Shown here: piece by piece, positions 46,440 to 58,620 of the stretch
Numbering within the stretch: position 1 is the stretch's first letter
How the letters are laid out: each line of letters begins with the position of its first letter
DNA from: Microcebus murinus
Taxonomy: Eukaryota > Chordata > Mammalia > Primates > Cheirogaleidae
Assembly (NCBI RefSeq): GCF_040939455.1
Contig: NC_134106.1
Span: 88,791,001-88,855,000 of the forward strand
Length of the DNA: 64,000 nucleotides
Direction: 5' to 3'
Made by a program: the position numbers and the translations under genes
The notes under the pieces: generated by a model
The model's database searches: none
Seen by the model: only the letters and a program-made list of their open reading frames with translations
What the model was told of the DNA's origin: nothing

Positions 46440-46780
46440 TTGAAGAATTTTTTCACAGTTATTATGCCCCAGTGTGAGAAAATGAAATTTAGACTGGCAG
46501 GCTCATCCAAATGCTGTCATTCTACCTTTATGCTCACAGCGTGGATACACTGCGCAGTGTGGGGTGAGTGCGCGCTATCTATAAATGGGGTACAGCTGAA
46601 GCATGGGGCTCCTAAAAGCTGTAACCTGGGTTCTGGCACACACACAGTTCAAACTCGCCATAATTAGCATTGCAACACCTTTTCTTTGCAGCTGAGCTTT
46701 CTGTGAGCCTAAAATGAAATACTGTTTGAAAAGCTTTGCACGTATTTTGGCTACTAGTCTTCTTTGCTATTCCCAAAGTT
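46440..46780. other. Possible conserved non-coding block
   Basis: This is a repeat-free stretch with balanced composition, CpG-containing words (gcgcagtg, gtgcgcgc) and homeodomain-like 'taattagcattgc' near 46661-46673. I recognise no exon. Conservation is a guess from texture and needs an alignment. Confidence 0.2.
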
Positions 46781-46849
46781 AGAAAGAAAAAAAATGAAAC
46801 AAACAAAATCCCCCTCCAGCCAATCAACTCAAAATAATATGTCTGTGTA

Positions 46850-48060
46850 TATTAATGTGTGTCTAAAATGCCCCATCTCGTTCTGTGTTTTATCATCACC
46901 TAACAAAAAGTAAGGGTGAAAGTGTTACAAAAATGTTTTTCTTCAAGTGGAGATATTTCTTTGGAATTTATTGGACAAAAATAAAGAGTTTTCTGCGTTG
47001 TAACAAAGGAGTGATAGATATAGTGTATAAATATCGCTAAATATCTTGACATTTCTTCTTTAAGATGGGTGGACATCGGCTGCAATTCTTTATTATATAG
47101 CATTTATCATTCGTTAGATTAACAAAATTATTTTAAAAAGTTAGACTATGCCAAATGTTTCATTAGAAGAAGGAGAGAAGAGTGGGAAAATGATAATTAA
47201 CATATATTGGACACACATTTTGCTCAAGAACAAAAATAACCTCATGACATAGAAGTTATGTGTCCACTTCACAGGTAAGATAAATAAAGTCTTCAATTTG
47301 CAATTCCATGGAAGTGGTACAGGAAGTTTATATTTTGTCAAGAAGGGGAATTATTATTATGTTCCATTCTCATTGAACAAGGATTGTCTAGGAGAAGGAT
47401 AAAAATAAGAGAGAAAACTAAATGTGCTTCCCACAATTATATATTATTTTGTGTAGCCAAAGGAGGCAATTAAGAAGACATTTCATATGCATTTGCTCAA
47501 AGCATGTTGTGAACTCTGCATTTGGCCCTGACTTCAGAAACAGGTTAGAAGCCCTAGAGAAAAATAAAGTCTCATTATGCTGTAGTCACACCGAGTCATT
47601 GATTCCAAGCCGTGTCCACAGTTCCCCACCAGCCATCTTCATTAGTATTGATTCCAAAGGCTTTTGGCAGTTTTGGGATATTCAGTCAACTCTCAAAGGA
47701 CCAAGATTTTGCCAAGAGTTTGTCACTGGTTAGCACAGGGAAGAGTCAGCACCAAAGGCAGTTCCCCAAAACAGCAGTTTCAGAGATGTTTTCAGCAATG
47801 ACAGCCCCATCGGTATGAATGCAAAGCTCCCCACAGGGATACTTAGAAAAGGGTTGCAATTTGAGTGCAAATGCTCATGCAAGTTGGTTAAAAATAGCAC
47901 TTTCTTCAATTGTGTATACCTGTGTGTCAATAGATGTGTCCGTGTATGTATTTACTTCTGGAGTTTATTTTCATATGATTAAAAATGTAATTTAAATATC
48001 AAGTGATCATAATCAGGAATAGTTATCAATATAGATATATCATATAATAGTATCTTATAC
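46850..48060. other. Unique non-coding sequence
   Basis: No family was recognised. Open frames 47422-47818 overlap in two frames and have no known motif. Confidence 0.4.
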
Positions 48061-48071
48061 AAAAACATGAA

Positions 48072-48122
48072 ATATATATGTGTATATATATATATTTTTG
48101 TGTTATATATATATATATATGT
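48072..48122. repeat. (TA)n-rich microsatellite
   Basis: TA/TG alternating tract with a short T-rich interruption. Confidence 0.85.
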
Positions 48123-48124
48123 AT

Positions 48125-48815
48125 CAGGTTTTAAACGTGTGTATTCATAATGGGTATGTATGTGTATCTCGAAGCCAGATGGTTATAATTCCAGTGATGG
48201 AGAGATAATATGATATCAATTAACTTGGCACTATAGCCCAGGGGAAGGAAATAAACAGAAGTCACAGCTCTACGGGGAAGAAAAAAGAATATTTAAAAAC
48301 TTCTGTTTAAAATAGAAAGGTGAGATGATCAATTAAGGTGCCAGAAGTTCAGGAAGTTAATTGAGATCCAGTCCACTAAGAGCTTTCAATGTCAAAGTAA
48401 TATCTTAATTATAAACCTAATACAACTTTCATCTGTTTGATATCTGCTGCCAAGGACAAGCAGTGTATAATTTTGTCTCATCAAAATATGCCCGTTCGGG
48501 AATCAGAGGTGTATGTTATAGCTCAAAGAAGATTATTGCCTATAGAAAGGACACAATTTGGCTATTTGGTTTATGTTTTTGAATAGCCATTTTTTATCAG
48601 CAATGTGTCATGTTTGCTTTTCTTCTCTTTTTTTAAATTATTGCACGTAGGCACTCCACATCAATGAAGAAACAGCAAAGTCACATAGGAAAAGTATGGA
48701 ATTAAGCCAAGCTAAATATTTGGACGCAATAAAACAACCAACCATTATCATCCCAATGGTACTGTGCCTGATTTAAACTAATATTTTGATTTTGTCCAAG
48801 AGAGTAAATTGACTT
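48125..48815. other. Unique non-coding sequence
   Basis: Nothing was recognised. Confidence 0.4.
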
Positions 48816-48819
48816 TTAA

Positions 48820-48925
48820 AAATTTAATTTTGTTGAGATAAAAGTTACATATGATCAACTTCACTCATTTTAAATGTTCAATAAGTTTTTATGACATATA
48901 CATCTATGCAACTGGTACATATGTA
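48820..48925 (-). mobile_element. Ancient L1M 3' terminal fragment
   Basis: 'tttgttgagataaaagttacatatgatcaac...catatacatctatgcaactg' matches the antisense L1M 3' terminus. It passes into a TA/CA-rich tract (48920-49022). Confidence 0.6.
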
Positions 48926-49022
48926 TACATGTATATACATATACACACTACATAGGTATACATATATGCATAAACACTACATATTACACATAAATATATA
49001 CTACATATACACTATATATATA
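48920..49022. repeat. Degenerate (TA/CA)n tract
   Basis: Irregular 'tatacatatac' words. The open frame 48891-49073 in this tract is low complexity (Y/I/H). Confidence 0.8.
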
Positions 49023-49280
49023 AACTATGTATTTGGTTTTGTAATGAGTAGTAGAACTCTAGTTTTCAAATGACATTGTGATGTAGTAGGAAACATATTC
49101 GATCAGAAATCAGGAAATTTAAATATCAGTGTTTGAGAAAGCCTGCTATAAATAGCATTCTTTCTCCTCAACTGGCTTCTGCATTCATTGAAGAATGAGG
49201 TGAAAAACTAAGGTAGGAAAGAGACAGTGATGAGCTGAATCTGTAGGCTGCAAGTTTACAAGAGCCAATTATGTACATCT

Positions 49281-49302
49281 CCCCCCCCCCCCCCCCCGCC
49301 CC
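49281..49302. repeat. Poly(C) run of 17 with short extension
   Basis: C17 (49281-49297) followed by GCCCC. On the minus strand it is a G17 run able to form quadruplex structures. Long C homopolymers are uncommon in primate DNA and are also a sequencing-error hot spot. Confidence 0.9.
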
Positions 49303-49304
49303 GA

Positions 49305-50435
49305 CTCTTCATTCAATGATTTTCATGGTTGTAGCTGAAATAAGCTTAGGTGGAGTTATTTATATCACAGAAATCTTTAGATGCTATGAATGTGTTTGTT
49401 TGTTTGTTTCCTTTTGGAGTGGCATGTTAGTTGTTAAACAATCAGCATGCCCCTATTAAAAGATAAAATATTATTACTAATAGAGTATGAGTGAAATGGG
49501 GCTTTCTAATGCTGAAGTTTGGACTTGGATTTCTGATTCTTATCTAGATAGCCTTGGGGCAGTGCAGTCCATCCCTAGAGTAGCTGGGCTCTGGGATGAG
49601 CTCATTGCACAAGCAAGAGTTTTAAAAGCTCGTGTTGCAAACAGGCCTCCTCCAAAGAAGAAAAAAGGAGGTATCTTGGCTACAGATGCCCTGTCCTTGC
49701 TTCTGCATGCACCAGTCAGGTATGTAACTCATCTCCCAAGGGAGAAAAGAAAAGAGTGAACGGAGGCAGAGGACTTATACTGGTGGGTCCCCTTCACAAA
49801 ATCTCAAATATGGGGAAGAATCCTCCCTTCCCTTCAGTGCACCCAACACTGGATCTAGGCCAGTTCTGTTTCTCAATAGTTCTTGGGCCCATCATTAATG
49901 CTTTTGTAGGAGTAGTTTCTATCTCTTTAAAATAATTTTTTTTAATAGCTTCAGATAATTTCAAAGGGCCCACTGATGCCACTTTTCTATTATTTACAAT
50001 TCTAGGTCTCTATATCCGTACTGTGCAGCCACAAAAGCTTGAATTCTATTTCAGTGCATTTATAAATTTTAAAGAACTGATCCTTTCCACTCTTCAACTC
50101 CACCTTTCATCAGGTCACTTATGAAAGCTTTTAACAGAGGGCAGATGGGAGGAGTGCTCTGACCTTCTTCTGTGTGAGACCAAAGTCAGGGTGAACAAAT
50201 CAGCTGTTACCCTAAAATATATATATAATGGATCCATTTCATCTGACCATCTAGCCGCTGAAGCAAAACTTTCATTTTCCTTCTTAGTTGCTTGTTGAAA
50301 ATATTTGCCTTTTCACCTAAAGTAATATATAGCTGCAGATTCTTATAGATTTGGTATTATTTAGCAGCGATTGGTAAGAAGATCAGAGACCTTTGGGCAT
50401 GTGAGTGCCCATGTTCTGTGCTTCTGCTTCTTTTA
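49305..50435. other. Unique non-coding sequence with one unexplained open frame
   Basis: Frame 49487-49759 (plus, 90 codons) reads like normal-composition protein and includes 'RPPPKKKKGG'. The words cagGTATGT near 49718-49726 resemble a splice donor. No domain is recognised and no flanking exon is visible, so I do not call a gene. A (TTTG)n patch is at 49393-49409. Confidence 0.3.
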
Positions 50436-50439
50436 TGAT

Positions 50440-50565
50440 CCTTATGATTCTCTAATGTGACTTGTTTGTCATCAATCTGTGGGTTCCTTAAGACAGGGGC
50501 TGTGTCTTTCAACTGTATCCTTAATGTCCAGTAGAGTGCTTGGGATGACACGAGTTTGCAATTTT
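50440..50565 (+). repeat. L2 3' end relic
   Basis: 'tctgtgggttccttaagacaggggctgtgtctttcaactgtatccttaatgtccagtagagtgcttgggatgac' follows L2 in order. Confidence 0.65.
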
Positions 50566-50710
50566 TACTAGAAGACTCAGAAAATGCATGATGAGTCAAG
50601 ACTGTTCTGAAGTACTTGCCTAACTCATGGTCTAAAACATATAAGCATACCAAGCCACATAGTTCCAATGCCTAGAAATCCGAAAGTTTCAGATGAAAAA
50701 TCTAACCAGT

Positions 50711-51140
50711 TGTCTTAATTTTGTTTTGCGTTGTTATCACAGGATACCTGAGACTGGGTAGTTTATAGAGAATAGAGATTTACTTGGCTTGTGATTCTGG
50801 CACCTGGTCAGTTCAGGACTGGGCATCTCCATCTGGCAAGGGCCTAGGGCTGCTTCAATTCATGGCAGAAAGTGGAATGGGAGCTCAAGTGTGCAAACAG
50901 AGCACATGGCAAGAAGAAAGCAAAAGAAAGAAACCTGGGAAGCCTGACTTTTTTTAACAACCTGCTCATTTGTTAAAATAATCCATCCTAGTGAGAATGA
51001 GAACTCACTTCCATAGGAGGCATTCATCCATTCATGAGGGATTCATCCCCATGACCCAAACACCTCCCACTAAGCCCTGACTCCCAACACTACCACATTG
51101 GGCATCAATTGTTTTTGGCAGAAGCAAACCAAAATGTAGC
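50711..51140 (-). repeat. MST-like MaLR LTR relic
   Basis: 'atcacaggatacctgagactgggtagtttatagagaatagag', 'ggcagaaagtggaatgggagctc', 'agagcacatggcaag', 'atgacccaaacacctcccactaagcc' and 'acattgggcatcaatt' match antisense MST/THE1-class LTR order. No internal region is attached. Confidence 0.7.
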
Positions 51141-51144
51141 ACCA

Positions 51145-51700
51145 ATCTAAAAAGCAGTCATTGTGTGTTTTAACCAAAGATAACCCAATCCTTTGATCAC
51201 AACTCAATTCCCTACTGCAGTATACCACCAGTATCCTGTTAATGGAATTACTTCTGATATCAAGAGAAAACCAGAACTCAAATGAGCATCGTTGCAAAAA
51301 ACTGACTGACGTGGAAGTCATTTTTTTGATCTTGTAAAGCTCCAGAGTAGGAGAGGAAATCCCCTCTGCAGGAGGCAGGACCTCTTTGCGTGGGCAGAAT
51401 TGCTGATGTTTGTACCTGCTATCAAGTGAGAGCAACCAGAGACAGCACAGGGCCAAGGTTTAATTAGAAAAAAAAAAGGCACATTGGAAGGGTGATGCTT
51501 TTGTTATTCCAATGTCTTTTTAGAAACACTTTTAGAAGCAGTGTTAATTAAAAATATATATTTATTTATAAAGTGGCTCAACAAATATTTGTAAGTTGTC
51601 TTATAAATGTTCAAATGTGTGTGGGGGGCATCATACAGATGGCTCATGTAAAATAAATATTTTGCATTAAACACATGTTAAAAACAACAAGACAATTAAA
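51145..51700. other. Unique non-coding sequence
   Basis: The minus-strand open frame 51070-51456 (128 codons) partly covers the LTR relic and has no known motif. Confidence 0.4.
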
Positions 51701-51705
51701 AAAAA

Positions 51706-51742
51706 TTTTTTTTTCATTTCAACATATTACAGGGGTACAGAT
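51706..51742 (-). mobile_element. Ultra-short L1 3' end insertion
   Basis: Poly(T) then 'catttcaacatattacaggggtacagatt', only the terminus of the lineage-specific L1. No ORF2 sequence follows. Confidence 0.6.
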
Positions 51743-51749
51743 TTTATTC

Positions 51750-52580
51750 AGGCTGTTGTAGTAGGAAAGATAGAATTCAGAGTAACCCAGCTCAACTCCA
51801 TTGAAACAAAAGACAAGTGGCTTTTTAAATGCTGGTGAGGGGGGCATGGTCAATGTGATTCAGAGAGCTGTGTTAGCTGACTGTTGCTCACTGAAGTTAA
51901 CTCCCACGCTATGCTCTGTCACAGGGAGGGGGAGACAGGTGTTCTCAATAAAAGTGGGGCTGGGCTGGAGTTTGACCCAGTCTCCTAGTGGGTGGAGGGG
52001 GAAGTGAGGATGGAGGGATAGAGTTGTTTATGTGGAGACTTTAGCAGTTTTCTCTAATAAGAAAGATAATCAAAGACATGAATCTCTTCTGTAAATTATA
52101 CACTTTTTTTGAAGAAAAAATAGTTGCCACATTCATTCAGAATGATTGTAGAGAAGAAAGCATGAAAGTAGCTGACACGTAAGCCTATTGCTTTCATCAT
52201 GACTCTATGCATGCCCGCGCTAACAGTTATTTCTCTAAGGTTTTTGGCTTTACTCATACCTACTTGGGAATACATATAATTTTAATAATTATTATCTTTA
52301 TAGCAGCTTCAGATATAGACCTTCTTATTTTAATACCATATGGAATGTGTTGGAGCTCATTATTTCCCATCCCCTTCAATAAATAGACAATCTGCATGAT
52401 TCTGCCTGTGAAATGTTTTTTTGGGTTGAGAGCTCCACCCCTGTAGACACTCCACCTCCTTGAGCACAGGCTCTGCTCTATTCTATTGTTCTTGTCTTTT
52501 TATACCACTAGGAGCTAGTATGAGCTTTGCAGAGTTTAGATTTAGAGTTAAACTTTTTTGTGGTTCCCCATCACCTGATA
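51750..52580. other. Unique non-coding sequence
   Basis: Nothing was recognised. Confidence 0.4.
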
Positions 52581-52589
52581 GGTTAGAGG

Positions 52590-53000
52590 ATTCATTTATA
52601 AATCCTTCATTGAGCACCTGTTACATGCTAGATACTATACAATGCCCCTGAAATCCATGCTGTTGTAGCATAGCAATCTAATTCCAGACTATGTTTCCAA
52701 TTATATTTTTTGACAATCTCAGTCACTATTGACCCTATTCTTTATTTACACTGGAATACTATTTCCTATATGCACTGAACTTCATCTTACTTAAATGTCT
52801 GCATATTACAATTAATCTGCTGAAGATGCCATTATCTAGTTTCCTTCTGGTGAAATCTTACTCAACTTTATTGCCCAACTCAGATATCAACTTTTCTCTA
52901 TAAATTTATCTGACTAACTCTAAGCTAACTTAATGGTTATATCTTCCAGATTCCTGTAACCATCTGTACTAATCTGTGTAAAAGGACATATCTAATTACA
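52590..53000 (+). repeat. L2 LINE relics
   Basis: 'cattgagcacctgttacatgctagatactata' and later 'attgcccaactcagatatcaacttttctctataaatttatctgac' are L2 3' blocks. A tail-like 'gcctcgtgcctgacatgaaacaggaactttgaaaatattgatgactg' follows at 53421-53467. Confidence 0.6.
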
Positions 53001-53302
53001 TAAGAAATAGAGATTCACGCACCCCCTACTGCTAAAATAAACTGGAGTTCCTTTACAGGAGAGAGTCTTATTAGATTATATATTTAATTTTACTGTTTTA
53101 TAATATCACTGAAACTAATTTCTTTTTTACCTTGTTTCTTCATTCAAAAATGTTTACCAAATATGCCACAGAAAACACTCAATCCATCTACAATTCCTTG
53201 AATGTAGCATGTGAAAGAAAAAAACATAATTCCTGGAACTCAGTCAGGATAAAAGTTGGATTTAAATAGCCTGGTTTAATTCTGACCTTGGATGTTCTAG
53301 CA

Positions 53303-53340
53303 TCCACGGTAAAGGATGTTCTAGCATCCTTTACCGTGGA
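53303..53340. repeat. Perfect 16-bp inverted repeat with 6-nt loop
   Basis: Left arm tccacggtaaaggatg (53303-53318), loop ttctag, right arm catcctttaccgtgga (53325-53340), with all 16 bases paired. In addition ggatgttctagcatcc occurs twice in direct order (53290-53305 and 53314-53329), the second copy forming the tip of the hairpin. Such combined direct and inverted copying is what a short template switch in replication leaves behind. Confidence 0.93.
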
Positions 53341-53469
53341 GAGTTTTTCTAGCCTAACGTAGAGTTCCTTTGTTTGGTTTGCTTTTTAGCTAAACTATAA
53401 AACCAAAATGCAAAACATAGCCTCGTGCCTGACATGAAACAGGAACTTTGAAAATATTGATGACTGAGT

Positions 53470-54225
53470 GGAGGATTTAATAAACTCTAGCCCACCAATT
53501 CTATGACTTATGTCATCTTGAAAAGCCCAGTCTGATATGCTACATTGTTTCATGTTTATCTCAAATACTTACAAGGAAAGCAAGCTGGTATTACTGTATA
53601 AATTTTAGTTCCCCTCAGAGAGGAAAGAGTAGATTGAGTAAACAATTAATATGAAAAAGGGATAGTGTTCACATGGAGTAGGCAATGACTTGAATGAATG
53701 TGAATCACCTGTCTACTCCTATACAAGGATGTTATAAGTGATTCACTTAATTTTGTTTTTCTTTCAGGACTGTGCTAATATGAATGATAAAACCAGGTTG
53801 TGCTGCCCTCCAAAAACCACTGATTTGGTGTGTGGTCTGGTTTTCCTCCTTGCACAGTCTTCTCTTTTATGTCCAAAGGAAATGGATATGGACATTGGGT
53901 CAGCAGTCACTCCAGATAGCCAAGGGTGGATCTTACCATCCTGGAAGAGATTTAATAAACTCCTAGTTACAAATCAAAATATTTATTACTGTTTGACTGG
54001 AGTGAAGGTGTGGTGGCTTTATCACACTATTGCAGGCTTCCTGTGACTCAGGAGAAGGAAGCATTCTTCTGCATTTACTGTTATCATTAACTTTCCCTGT
54101 TTTTTTCTCTCTATGTGTGTGTGTTTTTTTTCCCCTGCAGAAATACCAGAAATAAGCTAGCCGGGCTTGCTACTCCTAGTTGATACAGATCACTGTTTGC
54201 TTTAGTCTATCTTGAGGTCACCACA
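53470..54225. other. Unique non-coding sequence
   Basis: Frame 53738-54046 begins after 'ttttctttcag', a good acceptor-like word, but has no known domain, no donor and ends at a stop. It is not called as an exon. Confidence 0.35.
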
Positions 54226-54229
54226 GTAC

Positions 54230-54470
54230 ATGACTCAGAATCACTGAACATTTATCGAATATCTTCTATGTTCCAAATACTGTACTGTGTTGTGTGTGGT
54301 TGAAATAGCAAGTGTTAATGCAATATTTCTCACAGTCAAGAAATAATTGCTCTTATAGAGGAGAAACTATACACTAATAGAACATTACGGTGAATTTGCG
54401 GAAAGTATGTCCAAGAAAGGATAGAAAACATATACTTTAGAAATTCAGAAGAGATTTTTGTCACTTGGAT
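54230..54470 (+). repeat. L2-like LINE relic
   Basis: 'ctgaacatttatcgaatatcttctatgttccaaatactgtactg' matches L2. The rest is diverged. Confidence 0.5.
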
Positions 54471-54599
54471 TACAGTCTTTGATTAAAAAAAAAAACAAAA
54501 CCAGAAAAATTTGCCTCAATACTGAGTATTGACTTACAATCTAATGGAGTCTGGAGTATCACATATTTCTCTGTAATTGAAATTTTAAAATAAAATAAC

Positions 54600-56530
54600 A
54601 CAAAGGGAAATATAAGCTTAAAGCAACTGTAAGAAAAAAAAATCAGAGCAGAAATAAATGAAATTGAAAACAGTAAAACAATAGGAGAAATGAATCTAAT
54701 GAAAAGTTGCTTTTTAAAAAAGATCAATACAAAATTTTTATTGACTACACTATTTTAGTGCCTATTACCAATATCAGAAGTGAGAGAAGAGATCATCACT
54801 ACTGATCCCCTGGACAATAAAGGATTAAAAAAAAGATACTATAAGCAACTCTATGCCCACAAGTTTGATAATGAAATGGGCTAATTCCTTTAAAAGGGCA
54901 AACTACCAAAATTCATAAGGTGATATAGGTAATTTGAATAGGCCTTTTTATTATAATAAAATTGAATCAATAATTAATAACCTTCAAAAAAAAAAAAAAG
55001 AAAGAAAGAAAGCACCAGGCCCAGAGGCTTTCAAATTAAACCAAACATCTAAGGAAGAAAATATACCCATATTTCATAACTTTTTCCAGAAAATTGAATT
55101 ATAGAGAACACTTTCTAACTCACTCTATGAAGTCAGCATTACATTAATATCAAAATTAGATACAGACATTACAAGAAGGGAAAACCATAGACTAATATCT
55201 CCCATAAACATAAATGCAAAAATCCTCAAAAAGGGTTAATTTCTGGAATCCAACCTTGTATAAAAACAATTATGCTCCATGAACAAGTGAGTTTCATCTC
55301 AGGTATGCAATGCTGTTTCAACACCTGAAAATTAATCAATAGAATTAACTACGTGGACAGACTAAAAAAGAAAAATCAGATGATCATATCAGTTGATTTA
55401 GAAAATACATTTGACAGCAGCCATTCATTATAAAAATTATTAACAGATTAAAAATAGAAGGTAACTTCCTTAACTTACTAAAGAAAATCTACAAAAGGTC
55501 TATAGCTAACAGCTTACTTAATGACGAGAAACTTAAATTCTTTCTCTCAAGATCAGGAATAAGGCAAGGACATCTCCTTTGTAGCTCCTATTTAACATTG
55601 TCTTGCAAGTTTTAGCTAGTGCAATATGATGAGAAAAGAAAAGGTAAACAGATTTAAAAGGAAGGAACAAAAAATATTTATTCACAGATGACATGATTAT
55701 CTATGTAGGCAAATCCAAAAAATGGGAGGAAAAAAAACCCTTCAACTAAGAGGCAAATAGAGTCAAGGTTGCAAAATACAAAGTTAATATAAATAATTTA
55801 ACTGATTGCCTAAATGTCAGAAAAGAATTATTTTGAAATTAAATTAAGTTCCAATATGATTTTTAAAGAAGCTAGTTCCAATGCCAATATCTGGAGCAAT
55901 TTGAGTAACAAGACAAAGTAACATTGAATTCTAGCCCAAAGTATAAAATAAATATCTGTGAGTCCTCACTGATATACATAAATGACTGATTAAATAAACA
56001 AATAGAGAAGAAGCCAAATATCTCACATGGAAGTGTTCCAAATAATTTACGTAACTATTTTATCTTGGTTGTGGGGGGAACATAACTCCCTGCCCTTTAA
56101 GTGCAGTTGCTCATCATCACTTCCTTCCAAAGAGTAAGAAAGAGAAAAGGAGAATAAGTGTAAGTTTACAATGAAGAAATGTGACAGATACTACCCTAGC
56201 CAGGTGACCAAGGTCAACATCGATAGTAGTAAGTCCTGTTGAAGTCTGAGAAAGTGTTATAGCCAAGAGGAGCCTTAGGAGATTAAATATAAGGCATTCT
56301 GGAACAAAAAAGGGACCTTAAGTAAAAAGTAAGAAAATCTGAATTAAATGTGGACTGTCATCAATAATAATGTATCAATATCAGTTCAACATTTGTAACG
56401 AATTTTCAGGCAAATGTAAGATAATAAGGAAAATGTGTGGAGAGAGTATATAAGGAACCCTCTGTATTACATTCTCGATTTTTCTGCAAATGTAAAGCTG
56501 TTCTAAATATAAAATAAAGTTTAAAGAAAT
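54600..56530 (+). mobile_element. L1M element: ORF2 RT region and 3'UTR, internally deleted
   Basis: Sense L1 ORF2 text includes 'ggattaaaaaaaagatactataagcaactctatgcc', 'agaaaatctacaaaaggtctatagctaac' and 'ttcacagatgacatgattatctatg' at 55681-55705. The last encodes F-T-D-D-M-I-I-Y, the RT catalytic box with T in place of the usual A. After about 55820 it jumps to an L1M-type 3'UTR, ending 'tctgcaaatgtaaagctgttctaaatataaaataaagttta' by about 56530. The endonuclease part and much of ORF2's 3' part are missing. All frames are broken. Confidence 0.75.
54985..55012. repeat. A-rich (GAAA)n patch inside L1
   Basis: A run followed by about four GAAA units. It interrupts the L1 text. Confidence 0.7.
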
Positions 56531-56624
56531 ATCACGTGTTTCTGAGACATAATCATGGCTTAATGCTGCAAATGAGGCTTTGAAAGAATCCTTCATTTTG
56601 CAGTAAAAATATTCAGGTTCTTTT

Positions 56625-56800
56625 CCCTTTTTTGTTCCTTAGAAGCTCAATGACCTTGAAAAAGTTACTTAACATTTCAAACATTGCTTTCCTCATCTCA
56701 GAAATAACTCCAGCACTCCCTCCCAACCCCCACTTCACCAGATTGTTGTGAGGATTAATTTATTCGGTAAACAGGGAAAAGCTAGATACTGTCATGGGCA
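56625..56800 (+). repeat. MIR SINE relic
   Basis: 'caatgaccttgaaaaagttacttaacatttcaaacattgctttcctcatctcagaaata' and 'agattgttgtgaggattaatttattcggtaa' match MIR. Confidence 0.75.
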
Positions 56801-56939
56801 GACAGAGAGATATGACAGAATACAAAACAATCAAGGAGAATTAAAAGATAAGGATATAAATAAAGCACAAAAGAATAAACAGGAATTAGGTGGAGAGGCA
56901 CCGTAGTCCTAAAAGGGAAACAGAAAGAAGGTTCCATGC

Positions 56940-57110
56940 TGTTGGTTATATTTAAAAATCATTGAACTGCTTAGTGAGTGAGCTTGTTCTAATTTAACTT
57001 CTGCTCCAGACTAGGTTTTTATGACCTTCAGCAAATCACTTGCTGCCTTTTACTTTGGTTTTCTTACTTGCAAATGAGACATGATAATATTTTCTCCCTA
57101 AGTCTGCTGT
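56940..57110 (+). repeat. MIR SINE relic
   Basis: 'tttttatgaccttcagcaaatcacttgctgccttttactttggttttcttacttgcaaatgagac' is the diverged MIR core. Confidence 0.6.
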
Positions 57111-57114
57111 CAAA

Positions 57115-57430
57115 GAGCCAACCACGTAGGATTTAGGTAGCAATGGTAGATCTTTAACCAAAAGTTACATCTGTCCCCTCTTTTCTTACAAAAACCTTCT
57201 TATCAATCCAAGTCTCTTAATTCCTGATAAATTGTGCTCATTTCCTCAAGGTTATCTTTACTATACTTTAGTTGGTTGATATATGTGGATCACCAAAGGC
57301 TTTGCTAACAATTGTAGAAGAGTTGTAAAAATTATCTTTGACCCATAAACTTAAACAAAACTCTCTACTTTATTCCATTTAATCAAAATACCTACTTTTT
57401 TCAGATGAATTATTTAAATTTTAAAGACTT
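57115..57430. other. Unique non-coding sequence
   Basis: Nothing was recognised. Confidence 0.4.
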
Positions 57431-57439
57431 TTAAAAGTA

Positions 57440-57960
57440 AGATGATCTTACAACCTACTGCTTAGTGAAATCACAAGCCTGGAATATTCTCCTGTTTCTC
57501 TAGTGAATAAAACCCCATTTATCCTTTCCTGTTAAGCTTAAATATCTTATTCAGGAAGTATTTATCAACTACCCTTGTAAATTAAGACTTCCCTATTCAC
57601 TGCCCATTGCCAACGCATTTAATTTTCTAACATGCTGCTGTAAGCTGCAAGGCATTGTCTGAGCTCTCTCCACTAGGTGGCAACTCAATAGCAGGGTGTT
57701 AGAACTATTTCTGCATGCTCTTTAGCCTCCCTTCCTCATAAAAGCAATGCCTACCACAATGCTTTCTACATACTGGGTGTTGTGTATGTGACTTAAGAGC
57801 TTGTTGAATTTTATTATCTCATCCCTACTAGACTATCAACCCCCATAAAACTCACAGTGACAGGAATCGTGCTTTCATTTATGTTTGTTTTATTTACCTA
57901 TTGTCTTTCAGACTACTTGACATATAGAAATCCCTGAGTATACATCAAAGACATATGAGG
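57440..57960 (+). repeat. L2 LINE relic
   Basis: 'cctttcctgttaagcttaaatatcttattcagg' and 'tactagactatcaacccccataaaactcacagtgacaggaatcgtgc...gactacttgacatatagaaa' follow the L2 3' order. Confidence 0.5.
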
Positions 57961-58188
57961 AGATAAAAAGGAGGGAAGGGAGTAACGGAGAAGACTGAAA
58001 GCAGGGGAAGGTGATTACACTGGAAACGACCTTTCTTCTTCGGAGATAGGCGTGGCTTTGAGGCAGGGAGAACTAAGCAGAGGGGTCTGTTTTAATCTCC
58101 AGTTGGGATGAGGCTGCAAAACACTGACTTTCTGAATGTGAAGCTATAGTGGAAGAATTAATCTAAAAAAAAAAAAAAACACAAGATT

Positions 58189-58501
<313 letters not shown>

Positions 58502-58620
58502 AACACAAGATTGGAGAAACAAATCAAATTAAGCAGAGCTGACCTTCAAAGTGACTGAAAAGCAAAACTGCCAAAGAAAAAGCTGTACACACAGGCATCT
58601 AACCCAAAGGAATAAAAGTC

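Noticed and set aside
51070..51456. 128-codon minus-strand open frame
   Set aside because: It begins in unique DNA and runs into the MST-like LTR relic, with no domain or conservation evidence.
53738..54046. Possible exon after a 'ttttctttcag' acceptor-like word
   Set aside because: It has no recognised protein domain, no matching donor and no neighbouring exon.
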